From assembly GCA_963791625.1 (NCBI GenBank), contig CAWBTA010000006.1, forward strand, positions 930,001 to 994,000: DNA of 64,000 nt. The letters run 5' to 3'. Position numbers and translations under genes: made by a program. Below are positions 44,681 through 53,771 of this stretch, in pieces (the stretch's first letter is position 1; every line of letters starts with the position of its first letter). A model generated the notes under the pieces. It saw only the letters and a program-made list of their open reading frames with translations, was not told where the DNA came from and ran no database searches. The DNA comes from JANMCE01 sp963791625 (lineage in GTDB: Bacteria > Actinomycetota > Acidimicrobiia > Acidimicrobiales > Ilumatobacteraceae).

Positions 44681-46008
44681 CGCTCCCCGTCGTCGCAATT
44701 GTGGGCCGACCCAACGTCGGAAAAAGCACCTTGATGAACCGCATCCTCGGCAAGCGCGTCGCCATCGTAGAAGACCGCCCCGGCGTCACCCGCGATCGCA
44801 AGGAAGTCGAAGCCGAGTGGCTTGATGTTCCCTTCCTGTTGGTCGATACCGGTGGCTGGCTGCCGGGTGGTTCGGAGCTGGACGAGAAGGTGTCGCGCCA
44901 GGTTGAAAAAGCCGTGATGGACGCCGACCTCGTGCTGTTCGTCTGCGATGCGTCGGTCGGCATCATCGAAGAAGATGCCGCCGTTGCCGAGTGGTTGCGT
45001 CGAAGCGGCAAGAAGGTCATGGTCGTTGCCAACAAGAGCGACAACGAGCGCCGCGAAACCGAGATGTGGGAGTTCCTCACCCTCGGCCTTGGCGAGCCGA
45101 TCCCGGTGAGTGCGCTCCACGGCCGTCGCTGTGGCGACATGCTCGATGTGCTTGTCTCGCATTTCGCGGCGCCGGAAGGTGGCGCAAATGAGGATGACGA
45201 TGACGACAGTGACTCGGCCCTCGAACTGCTGCCGAAGATTCCCGCCGTGGCTATCGTCGGTCGCCCGAACGTGGGTAAGAGCACACTGTTCAACCGTCTG
45301 ATCGGTGACGACCGCGCCGTCGTCCACGACATGCCTGGCACTACCCGTGACGCGGTGGACACCATCGTCGACACGGTGAACGGTCAGATCAAGTTTGTTG
45401 ATACCGCTGGCATGCGCCGCAAGGCCAAGATCGAAGAAGGCCCCGAGTACTACAGCTTCGTGCGTGCGCTACGCGCCGTCGACGAGAGTGACGTGGCGTT
45501 GCTGGTCATTGATGCCACCGACGGTGTGAGCGCGCAGGATCAGCGGTTGGCTGAGCGTGTCGACGCGTCGGGTTGCCCGATCGTGGTCATCCTCAACAAG
45601 TGGGAGCTCATCGAGGATGAAGAGGTAAAGCTGCAGATCGCCGCGGACGTCGCCCGCAAGCTGCACTTCATCGGTGATGCCCCGGTGTTGAAGGTGTCGG
45701 CGTTAACCGGCAAGGGCGTGCACAAGTTGCTGCCCGTGCTTGCCGATGCCGTCGAGCAGTACCACCGTCGTGTACCCACGCAGGCAGTCAACAAAGCGAT
45801 TGCGGCGGCGCAGCAGGCCCAGCCCGGGCCTCACGGACAGAAGGTCCTGTACGCAGTGCAGGGCGCCACTGATCCGCCCACGTTCACCCTATTCGCCAAC
45901 AAGGAGATTTCGCCGTCGTATCTCCGCTATCTCGAACGCACCATCCGCGAGCGGTTCAAGCTTGGTGCCGTGCCGATCAAGCTCCGCGTACGGAAACGTT
46001 CCACCTGA
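44677..46008 (+). CDS. der: Ribosome-assembly GTPase Der (EngA)
   Basis: Double GTPase that helps mature the 50S subunit. Two G domains each start with GRPNVGKST (residues about 8 and 184); G4 elements are NKSD in the first and NKWE in the second. The C-terminal KH-like domain ends FTLFANKEISPSYLRYLERTIRERF. 443 residues, normal for Der. The ATG overlaps the DUF512 stop by 4 bp. Confidence 0.96.
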   Translation: MTLPVVAIVGRPNVGKSTLMNRILGKRVAIVEDRPGVTRDRKEVEAEWLDVPFLLVDTGGWLPGGSELDEKVSRQVEKAVMDADLVLFVCDASVGIIEEDAAVAEWLRRSGKKVMVVANKSDNERRETEMWEFLTLGLGEPIPVSALHGRRCGDMLDVLVSHFAAPEGGANEDDDDDSDSALELLPKIPAVAIVGRPNVGKSTLFNRLIGDDRAVVHDMPGTTRDAVDTIVDTVNGQIKFVDTAGMRRKAKIEEGPEYYSFVRALRAVDESDVALLVIDATDGVSAQDQRLAERVDASGCPIVVILNKWELIEDEEVKLQIAADVARKLHFIGDAPVLKVSALTGKGVHKLLPVLADAVEQYHRRVPTQAVNKAIAAAQQAQPGPHGQKVLYAVQGATDPPTFTLFANKEISPSYLRYLERTIRERFKLGAVPIKLRVRKRST

Positions 46009-46014
46009 GTCGTC

Positions 46015-46263
46015 ATGCCGTGGTGTGATCCGTGCGCAAAGTTTTGGACGCCGACCTCGATGAAGGAGGATGGCTCCTGCCCTGACTGCGGTCGTGTGGT
46101 TGAGAGTGTGGTCGGCCCGACGATTACAGCGAAGGACTTGAACCTGAAAGAGTTGGCAGGGGAGGAAGGTAAAGTCCCCTGGCACTTCAAACTGATGATC
46201 GTGGCTCTCGCGCTCTATCTCGGATGGCGGCTCATTCAACTCGTGCTCTGGCTGTTTCGGTAA
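46015..46263 (+). CDS. Small zinc-ribbon membrane protein
   Basis: An 82-residue protein that starts 7 bp after der. The N-terminal half has two Cys pairs, CDPCAKFW and CPDCGRVV, a zinc-ribbon pattern. The C-terminal half holds one membrane helix (FKLMIVALALYLGWRLIQLVLW). It ends shortly before tRNA-Pro. Similar short proteins are found after der in other actinobacteria, but I cannot name a function. Confidence 0.72.
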   Translation: MPWCDPCAKFWTPTSMKEDGSCPDCGRVVESVVGPTITAKDLNLKELAGEEGKVPWHFKLMIVALALYLGWRLIQLVLWLFR

Positions 46264-46309
46264 CTGGTTCGCCGGTCTCAGCCGGAAACGGCTAAGGTTG
46301 CCTGGTCCA

Positions 46310-46384
46310 CGGGCTGTGGCGCAGCTTGGTTAGCGCGCTTGACTGGGGGTCAAGAGGCCGGAGGTTCAAATCCTCTCAGCCCGA
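46310..46384 (+). tRNA. tRNA-Pro (anticodon GGG)
   Basis: A 75-nt cloverleaf folds cleanly. The acceptor stem is CGGGCTG (46310-46316) with CAGCCCG (46377-46383) and discriminator A. The anticodon arm CTTGA-CTGGGGG-TCAAG places GGG at 46345-46347, reading proline CCC/CCU. The T arm is GAGG-TTCAAAT-CCTC. No CCA is encoded. Confidence 0.95.
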
Positions 46385-46391
46385 CTGGAAG

Positions 46392-46420
46392 AAGGGCCGG
46401 TGCCACGTGCACCGGCCCTT
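46392..46420 (+). terminator. Terminator after tRNA-Pro
   Basis: AAGGGCCGGTGC (46392-46403) pairs perfectly with GCACCGGCCCTT (46409-46420) around a CACGT loop, 8 bp downstream of the tRNA 3' end, with a T-rich tail (TTTGCTGTTT). It is the likely transcription stop of the der-zinc ribbon-tRNA unit or of the tRNA alone. The 170 bp to the next gene holds no other clear element. Confidence 0.85.
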
Positions 46421-46590
46421 TGCTGTTTCGCTGCAGGGTGCAACTGAAGGTCCAAGCTGGGCGACCATCGGTTCGGCGTTTGCTCTCGCCGCATGCTTGC
46501 CTCGTCGCTGCGCTGCTTCTCGCTGCTGTCGCCCAATTACTGCAGCCGTCGGCCGCTATCGGCTGCTGATCACTGGCCAGACCGGTTGAG

Positions 46591-46797
46591 TCAGGCTGAT
46601 GCCAGAAGATGGCGATGTGACTCGACTGATCCGCGAAGGATTTCGAGTTCGATACGTCCTTCGGCATCAACACTAAGAATTCGTGCGACAGCTGGATCGG
46701 CATCGTCACATCCGGCGAGGACGAATTCTCCTGCGATGGGAACGAAGCCGGGGCGTGCGTCGGCGGCCCACGTCCAGAGACGGCGATCATCGGTCAT
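46591..46797 (-). CDS. Small hypothetical protein
   Basis: A 68-residue open frame (MTDDRRLWTWAADARPGFVPIAG at its start) with balanced composition and no low-complexity stretch, located 75 bp downstream of the SEC-C gene on the same strand. It ends with a Glu/Arg/His-rich tail (ILRGSVESHRHLLA). I see no domain, membrane helix or Cys motif. It may form the last gene of the SEC-C transcript. Coding is likely but not certain. Confidence 0.45.
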   Translation of the reverse strand: MTDDRRLWTWAADARPGFVPIAGEFVLAGCDDADPAVARILSVDAEGRIELEILRGSVESHRHLLASA

Positions 46798-46872
46798 GTC
46801 CAGAAAGTCAACGGCAAGGCTACTGCCGGGCGTCGAGGTATGTCCGGTGCCTATGGATTGCCTCGGTGGGAT

Positions 46873-49365
46873 TTAGAGGCCGAGGGCTTGGCGGAGTCGG
46901 GTTGTGTTCATGGTGCCTGGCTGGTCGCCGGGTGGGAAGGTGTTGAGGAGTCGTGCGAGCTCGATCCGGCCGATTGGGTCGTTGGCAGCCTCGCGAGGGG
47001 TCAGGCCGCGCAACGCGGGGATGTTTTCGTCCAGCCACCGCTGTTCGAACTGGCGGCTGATGGCTTCGAGCGCGGCTCGCAGGTTCGGGTCACTCAAATC
47101 GGGATTGGCGAGCTCTCGTTGCTCTCGGCGGCGCTCGAACATCTCACCCATATCGAGTACGTCGTCGGACACCAACTCGGCATGCGGTAAAGCTCGGGCC
47201 ACGAGCTGCAGAATCTCGTCGGCTCGGGCGTCGGAGTTGACGGACGCGACGATCTGGTCGTGCTGCAGTTGAAGGCTGGCGATCACCGTGTTCGGATTGT
47301 TCTTCGAGTCGCGTACAAGTGAGAACGTGTCGCCATCACGTTTCAGGCCGGCAGCTCGCAGGGCGGTAGCGGCGTCCTTGGCGTGCTCGATATCCCACGT
47401 GATCTCGTGCATCGACATCGGCTCGCCATCGGTGTTTTGCATCTCCGGCGGCGCGAATGTCGAGCCGATCAAACCGGCAACTTCCTCTGGGTCGCTCTCG
47501 TCGAGCACTTCGTTCGCGTAGTCGAGCATGACCGGTGGGAGAAGGATGAAACCGGAATAGGCCCGCCAAGTGTTGTCGATAGGCAACGGGCGGCCAAGAA
47601 AGTACATGCCGGGCCGAGTCTGGTCGCCCGGCGTCGTGTTCGTGACCGTGACGGTCTCACCCTTGCGGATATCTCGCAGCACGATCTCATCAGGTCGGGC
47701 CTCGATCACTTCGAAGATGCTTCGGTCGGTGAGCGCCCACTGTCCGGCCGTGAGCGCCTCATCGGCAGGCAACATTGCCGATCGCTGCTCGAGGAAATCC
47801 TCGAACATGTCACCCTCACACAAGGCGATGTCATCGAGCATCTTGCCCTGCGCGAACTCGCTCGCGAACGCGTGGCCACGGCCACTTGCGTTGGCAAAGA
47901 CGCCCAGCAGCCCGCTCATGAGCTCGTCGTCGTCTCGGTTGTGCAGGAAGCGTTGCGCTTTCGCAAACAGCCACGGCCCGCGGTCGATCAGGCTGATCGT
48001 TTCCTTGCCCGAATGACAGGTCTTGTACTTGCGGCCCGAGCCGCACGGGCACGGGTCGTTGCGGCCAACCGGTGCTTTGGGCCGATGGTGGGCGTAACCG
48101 CCGACCTCGAGCGCGAGCGGCTCATGTTCCAGATCGACACCCGAGTCCCGGAGTGCCGCCCACGCCGCAATGGCGTCCCCCCGATCGGCTTCGAAGCTGG
48201 CAAGGTGGACCATCGCGAGCGTGTGCCCTTCCGACGCGGCGCGGCGAAGCGCCGACTCGGCCTCGTTGGGTCGACCGAGATTGTCGAGCGCGACCCCGGC
48301 GAGCCAATCGGGCCCGGCATGATCACGTTGCTCGGTGTTGTCTCGCACGAGATCGGCGTACACCAAGAGGTCGTCGTCGGACAGTTCGCGGAACCGAAGT
48401 TCACTCACGATGCCGTGCGCAATGTCGGGGTCCGCGAGGGCCTGTGCGCAGAGGAACGCATGATCCTCGCTTTCCGTCGGACCGAAAGGATGCGGATGCC
48501 CGGCGGCGGCCAGGGTGCCCATGAGCACGGCGACCTCGGCCAGTTCGAGGTCATCTTCGGGAACCTGGTAGAGGTCGCGGAGTCGGTTACGGGTTCGCCA
48601 CCGATGAAGCTCAACCCAGGCGAACCCGGCGCGGGCGACGGTGTCGTCCTGTCGCTCAAAGCCGGCGGCCGTCAGCAGAGTGTCAAGTCGCGGAATCGCA
48701 CCGGATCGAAATGCCAACGGGTCGTGCGCCAACGCTTCCCAGACGATGCCTTCGATCGTGCAGTGCTCAAGACCGGGTTTCACCTGTTCAGCTTTTTGGA
48801 AGCGCTCGTCGCTCTCGCTGATCTCGCGGTCGAAACCGGCGCGGATCGCGTCGATCATGGCCGCGGTCGGAACCGGCTCGGGCGCGCCAGCTCGGACCGT
48901 GACCCGGTTGCCGTCAAGCCGAAACGAGGCGAGCTGCCCGGCGACGTGAGCAAGCCAACCGGGCGGTCCCACAAAGACCCGGCCGTCGAACTCGTCGTCA
49001 AGGATGCCCATTTCCTGTCCGTCAGAACCGACAACGACGAGATCATGGTCCATCGACAGCCAACCCAGCGCGGTGAGGTCTGGCTCAATCGACACCATAT
49101 CTTCCCCGGCGTCAAGGGCATCGACCTCGGTGCACCAGATCGTGCCATCAACGAGCGCGAGCGCCGAGACCCATCCACGTTCGGTTTCGATGAACGTCGA
49201 GTCGCCGTCGAGCAGATCCTGCAGCCGTCGAGTCGGATGCGGGCCGAGTTGCAAACCATCGCCATCCAAACGCTGGGCCAGACCGGCAAGAGTGATCGGC
49301 TCAATGTCCAGTAACGAGTTCAGACGGTCGTAGATCGAATCGGCAGCGGCGCGGCGGGGATCCAT
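46873..49365 (-). CDS. Large SEC-C metal-binding-motif protein
   Basis: An 830-residue protein with a SEC-C zinc motif, GRNDPCPCGSGRKYKTCHSG, near residues 435-450, the kind found at SecA C-termini where it binds zinc. The N-terminal 400 residues contain repetitive helical segments; the part around residues 330-410 (ALDNLGRPNEAESALRRAASEG) resembles tetratricopeptide repeats. The C-terminal half (residues 450-830) has no family I know. A role in protein quality control or nucleic-acid binding is only a guess. There is no signal peptide. The start is ATG 49365. Confidence 0.82.
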   Translation of the reverse strand: MDPRRAAADSIYDRLNSLLDIEPITLAGLAQRLDGDGLQLGPHPTRRLQDLLDGDSTFIETERGWVSALALVDGTIWCTEVDALDAGEDMVSIEPDLTALGWLSMDHDLVVVGSDGQEMGILDDEFDGRVFVGPPGWLAHVAGQLASFRLDGNRVTVRAGAPEPVPTAAMIDAIRAGFDREISESDERFQKAEQVKPGLEHCTIEGIVWEALAHDPLAFRSGAIPRLDTLLTAAGFERQDDTVARAGFAWVELHRWRTRNRLRDLYQVPEDDLELAEVAVLMGTLAAAGHPHPFGPTESEDHAFLCAQALADPDIAHGIVSELRFRELSDDDLLVYADLVRDNTEQRDHAGPDWLAGVALDNLGRPNEAESALRRAASEGHTLAMVHLASFEADRGDAIAAWAALRDSGVDLEHEPLALEVGGYAHHRPKAPVGRNDPCPCGSGRKYKTCHSGKETISLIDRGPWLFAKAQRFLHNRDDDELMSGLLGVFANASGRGHAFASEFAQGKMLDDIALCEGDMFEDFLEQRSAMLPADEALTAGQWALTDRSIFEVIEARPDEIVLRDIRKGETVTVTNTTPGDQTRPGMYFLGRPLPIDNTWRAYSGFILLPPVMLDYANEVLDESDPEEVAGLIGSTFAPPEMQNTDGEPMSMHEITWDIEHAKDAATALRAAGLKRDGDTFSLVRDSKNNPNTVIASLQLQHDQIVASVNSDARADEILQLVARALPHAELVSDDVLDMGEMFERRREQRELANPDLSDPNLRAALEAISRQFEQRWLDENIPALRGLTPREAANDPIGRIELARLLNTFPPGDQPGTMNTTRLRQALGL

Positions 49366-49456
49366 CCGACCAACGATGCCAGATTCGACTAGGTGACTTT
49401 AATCTCTCTGCCCAACGGTAGGCGCACCGCACTGCTGGTCTCGGTAGCGTGTCGGT

Positions 49457-50320
49457 GTGGTCGCGAGCATTGCCAACCTTTCGACCGTGCCGCCTGATGA
49501 GTTTGTTGCGGCGCGGGACGCGCTCGTGAAGGTGCTTCGCCATGACAAGCGCCGGGACGAGGCGGCCGAGGTCGCGGCGTTGCGTCGGCCAAGTCCGGTC
49601 GATTGGGCGCTGAACTGTGTGGCAACCGAATCCGAACAGCTCATCGCTTCGGTCGCCGCGGCCGTGAGTGCGCTACGGGACGCGCAGGTGGCGGCGTTCG
49701 ATGAGGGTGGCAGGAGTGATCGTTTGCGTGACGCGGTTGCTGGTGGTCGGTCGGCCGCGGCCGAGCTTCGCCTCGCCGCTGAAGGAGTGCTGCGTCGTGC
49801 TCAGCGCCCAAGGACTGACGTGGCGGCCTTGGCGATGCGGGTGAATGAGGTGATGGCGAACACCAACTTGCTTGAGTTGCTGCGCATTGGGCATCTCGGC
49901 ATGCGGTCAGTCGAGGACACTGACCCGTTTGCGGGGATGCCGGAGCCGAACAAGCGAGCTGTTCGAGTGACGGCGGCGAAACCGCGAGGATCGGCGACAC
50001 AGCCAGGACCGGCGATGTCGAAACCGGTGCCGGTTGTTGACGCTGAGGCTGAGTTGCGTAAGGCGCGAGCCATCAAGTTGGAGCAGGCGCGCGTGGCTGC
50101 GACGCACGCGTTGGCGAGTGCGAAGTCCGAATTGGACGATGCCGAAGGCGCGCACGACCGTGCCGTTCAGGCGGCACGAATCGCTGAGGCCGAGGCAAAG
50201 CGGACCGAGAAGCGCTTGGCCGCTGCGCAAACCAGGGTCGAAGATGCTGAGCGCTCATTGCGAGATGCAAAGGACGCAAATGAGGCTACGTGGTACGGCG
50301 ACGACCAAACACCTTCGTGA
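49457..50320 (+). CDS. Hypothetical coiled-coil protein
   Basis: A 287-residue protein from GTG 49457. The N-terminal half (to about residue 150) is helical with LRRPSPVDWALNCVATESEQ as a recognisable segment. After a Pro-rich linker the last 110 residues (AEAELRKARAIKLEQARVAAT onward) form a long Ala/Glu/Arg-rich coiled coil. I know no function. It is divergent from the SEC-C gene and converges on the hydrolase-glycosyltransferase gene. Confidence 0.7.
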   Translation: MVASIANLSTVPPDEFVAARDALVKVLRHDKRRDEAAEVAALRRPSPVDWALNCVATESEQLIASVAAAVSALRDAQVAAFDEGGRSDRLRDAVAGGRSAAAELRLAAEGVLRRAQRPRTDVAALAMRVNEVMANTNLLELLRIGHLGMRSVEDTDPFAGMPEPNKRAVRVTAAKPRGSATQPGPAMSKPVPVVDAEAELRKARAIKLEQARVAATHALASAKSELDDAEGAHDRAVQAARIAEAEAKRTEKRLAAAQTRVEDAERSLRDAKDANEATWYGDDQTPS

Positions 50321-50342
50321 TGTCGGCGGCGTTAGCCACCGG

Positions 50343-52465
50343 CTACAGCAGGTCGGCCAGCAGCGCGGCGGCGCGGCGGGCGCCGTCGGTGGGCACGGGC
50401 AGATACTCCAGCGGTCGATCGATCTCGTCGGCAATTGCGGTGGCAAGGCTGTCGGCGTTGAGCAGGTCGTAGGGGAGGAGCCGACCGGCTCGATGGCGTT
50501 CGAGGCGGTGGCGCACGTGAAGGTTCTGCTCGAAGTGGTTCTGCAGGGGTACGTAGATGAACGGACGGCGGTTCGCGGTCAGTTCCATGCAGGTGGTCAG
50601 TCCGCCCTGAACGACCGCGATGTCGCAGGCGGCTAAGTGTCGATGCAGCTGCGGAACGTACGAGACGACGGTGACACCCGACGCAGATGGCAGGGAGGCA
50701 GGGTCGATACGAGGTCCGGCAACAACAATCATTCGCAGTCCGTCAACCAGACGTCGGGCAGCTGGAGCGGCTTGGATGACGCGGTGCAGGAGAGCGGTTC
50801 CGGCCGCCGAACCACCAACCGTCACGATGCACACTCGCTCGTCGGGCCGATAGCCGAACTCGGCCCGCAGCGCAGCACGATCCGAAACCTCGTGAGGAGG
50901 GAAGCCGGTGACGTACCCGGCGAAGTCGAACTCGCCTTCGGCCCACGAGCGGATAGCGGGCAGCCCTTCGCCAAATAGCGACGGGACAATGTCGGCCGAG
51001 TCACCAATGAAGATCGATCGGTCGCGTAGCCGCGGATACCGCGATCGCTGCTCGATCATCTCGGCGTTGTAGTCGGCGGTGAGCGCCTCCTCCGCTGGGC
51101 CTCCAGAAGGCATGGGCAGCCATCCGACAAAGTCGGTGAGCCAGGCGAACGCGAAGCGCTTCAGCTCCGGATTCTCATGCAGGAAGTAGTCCACGTCCCA
51201 AGCCTCGTCACCGATCACCAGGTCGTAGTCTTCTGACTCGACGACGTCGTTGAACACCATGAAGTTGTTGACCAGAATTTCGTCCATGCGGCGCATTGCT
51301 TGGAACGCATGAAGATCGTGGTCGGCACACTCGTCCTCAAAGTGGGCCGACTCACTGGCCAACCACCTCGATGCAGGATGCACACGCTCACCGGCGGATT
51401 CGAGTACTGCTGTGACGGGTGCCTGCGTCAACCAGTCGATCTGAAGGTTGGGATGTAACACTCGCAACTCCGCGGCGATAGCCATGTCACGCCGTGCGTG
51501 CCCGAGGCCAATGGGAGATGAAAGGTAGAGCGCCCGCTTCGGTCGGCGGGCAGCGCGCACCCATGTACGACGCGTCGCGGGCGGATTGGGTTGTGTCCGG
51601 TCAACGAAGTCTTTGATCAGCCGATTGATCATGATCGGATCACGGCTCTGTGGCCCATGTCCGCCACCTTCGATGCTGACCAAGGACCCGCCCGTCAGCT
51701 CGACCAGTCGTTCGGCAACCTTGTGCGGACGAATACGGTCATCGGTGCCGTGGACCACCAGAACCGGGCACCGCACCTTCTCGCAGAGCGGTTCAAGGGC
51801 CTCACAGATCGTGCCGTCACATCCGATTCGTCCGGCGGTGGTGTCGGCAAGCGTGACTGGGCCGATATCGTGACCCCAGGCCACGCAGTCCTCGATCTGC
51901 TTCGACGAATGGGGCTCGTTGTACATTTGGCCGAAGAAGAATCGAAGGAAATCGTCGTAGTCCCCGTCGAGCCAGTAGTGCCGGTTGTACTTGGCCCATC
52001 CGTCAGTGGCGGTAAGCCGCTCGTTCCAAACGAACTGCTCGCCGCGGCGTGGTCGATGCCGAAACCGCACGCCGGTCCTATGGCGAAAAGGCCCGTCACC
52101 CTTGCAGGATGTGCGGCCGCTACATGAATGGCATACGACACGCCACACGACAGAGCGACCAGTGTCGCCCTGTCGGAAGCGGTTGCGTCCATGACAGCGA
52201 TGATGTCTTCGGCAAACTCATGGTTGGTGTACGCCGCAGCGCCCGATGGTCGGTCGGATTGTCCGCTGCCGCGGCCGTCGCTCGTGATGACTCGAAAGTG
52301 GCGGGCCAGGTAGGGCACCTGAGCCTTCCAAAATCGAGACGGAATGATGGACCACGTCGGAAGGAGCATCACTGTTGGCGAGTTCTCACTGCCGAACACC
52401 TCGTAGTAAAGCTTCACCCCGTTTCGTTCGGTGAAGTCCGCATGATCGGGTTGCCGTGCTCGCAT
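50343..52465 (-). CDS. Alpha/beta hydrolase - glycosyltransferase fusion (frameshifted)
   Basis: Repaired length is about 707 residues. Residues 1-300 form an alpha/beta hydrolase with NSPTVMLLPTWSIIPSRFWK, VITSDGRGSGQSDRP, the nucleophile elbow VALSCGVSYA (Cys instead of the usual Ser) and a C-terminal VLVVHGTDDRI with EGGGHGPQSRD (His). From about residue 330 a GT-B glycosyltransferase begins (KRALYLSSPIGLGHARRDMAIAAEL); its donor site is VVQGGLTTCMELTANRRPFIYVPL. The frame breaks near 52050; here one base is missing. It lies next to a methyltransferase and an LAL regulator, and could build or trim a glycosylated metabolite. Confidence 0.8.
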
Positions 52466-52549
52466 GGTGCCCCTTCCGTGTGGTCTGGTGGATCTCTTGG
52501 TGATCTTCTCGCATCAACCGCGCTGCTTCAACGGCTGGCTAAGGTCGCC

Positions 52550-53635
52550 CTAGGGTCGGGCCTCGTAGACGATGTTGAAGGGTGTCTCCGCTACTCGGCG
52601 GAATCGGTTGAACCCGGCACTCATCACGATGTCGCGGATGCGTGCCTCGCCGGCTTGTGCACCGAGGGCCAGGCCGACATCCTGCGAGAGTGAGCAGGGT
52701 GTGCAAAGCAATGTGGAGAATGCGTAGTAGGCACGCCCGACGGGGTTGAGGTTGTCCTCCACCCTGTCCCCGGCCGCCGGCTCGACAATCATCCAGGTGC
52801 CATCCGCGCTCAATGCCGACCGCACATGACGGGCTGCGCCGACTGGATCACCCATGTCGTGTAGGCAATCGAACATGGTCACGAGGTCGTAGTCTTGCCC
52901 TGAAAATGCTGTCGAGGACGAAGTCGTGAAGCTGACCCTGTCGGTCACCTTGGCATTGGCAGCCCGCTGTTTCGCGGTAGCGATCGAACCATCGTGATAG
53001 TCGAACCCGGTGAAGCGCGACGCCGGGAACGCCTCGGCCATAAGCACGGTTGACGCACCGTGGCCGCAACCGACATCGGCAACCTTTGCGCCCGTCTGAA
53101 GCAGGGACACGACACCGTCGAGCGCAGGTAGCCATTCGGCCACAAGATGGGCGTTGTAGCCGGGCCGAAAGAAGCGCTCGCAGCCGTCATGCACATCGTG
53201 CACGTGATCGTGCCAGCCAATGCCAGCGCCCGTCTTGACGACTTCGGTGATGCGAGGTGAATCGATCACCGAGCCGAGCGCAATCTGGAAGAACCCGGGC
53301 AGAAAGGCCGGGCTGGTCTCATCCGTCAGCGCCACGGTCTGTTCTGGCGCAAGGAGGTAGCGACCGCTCGACGGCTCGTATTCCACGAAGCCACCGGCAG
53401 CTTGTGCGTTGAGCCACTCGCGCACATACCGTTCGGCTGTGCCCGTGCGATCTGCGAGTTCCTGCGAGGTGAGCGAACCGGCACCGGCGAGAGCGCGGTA
53501 GAACCCGAGTTTGTCGCCCATAACGACGAGAGCAGTGTTCAGGGTTGCGCCGACCTCGTCGACGGCCCGAAACACGAAGCTCATCAGCTTTTCGGGATCG
53601 AGGGTGCGGGTATCGGTGGATTGGATGGTGGACAT
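52550..53635 (-). CDS. SAM-dependent methyltransferase with N-terminal winged helix
   Basis: A 361-residue methyltransferase of the O-methyltransferase-like group. Residues 1-110 make a winged-helix dimerisation domain (TALVVMGDKLGFYRALAGAGSL, RYVREWLNAQAAGGFVEYE). The SAM motif is VADVGCGHGASTVLMAEAF, followed by FDYHDGSIATAK and YDLVTMFDCLHDMGDP. Similar proteins methylate small metabolites. The start is ATG 53635, preceded by AAGGAGGC. It is divergent from the LAL regulator with a 136-bp gap. Confidence 0.88.
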   Translation of the reverse strand: MSTIQSTDTRTLDPEKLMSFVFRAVDEVGATLNTALVVMGDKLGFYRALAGAGSLTSQELADRTGTAERYVREWLNAQAAGGFVEYEPSSGRYLLAPEQTVALTDETSPAFLPGFFQIALGSVIDSPRITEVVKTGAGIGWHDHVHDVHDGCERFFRPGYNAHLVAEWLPALDGVVSLLQTGAKVADVGCGHGASTVLMAEAFPASRFTGFDYHDGSIATAKQRAANAKVTDRVSFTTSSSTAFSGQDYDLVTMFDCLHDMGDPVGAARHVRSALSADGTWMIVEPAAGDRVEDNLNPVGRAYYAFSTLLCTPCSLSQDVGLALGAQAGEARIRDIVMSAGFNRFRRVAETPFNIVYEARP

Positions 53636-53771
53636 GAGGGATGCCTCCTTGGCAAGTAGTGATAGCTCGACGGTACGGATCCCAACCGTTCGTTCGCTTC
53701 CGGGGGCCACCTAGTTGTTCGGCGTTCGGACCCCTAACGTCGCGTGTGCTCGCCTGCCTACACTGTCTGGG

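Noticed and set aside
46421..46590. Possible gene or RNA between the tRNA terminator and the small minus-strand gene
   Set aside because: No frame with an RBS, no convincing structure and no tRNA-like fold was found in this 170-bp stretch.
47383..49314. A 643-codon open frame on the plus strand opposite the SEC-C gene
   Set aside because: It is antisense to a protein with a clear zinc motif, and its product is a string of Arg, Gly and Val with no domain. Long antisense frames are expected in high-GC coding DNA.
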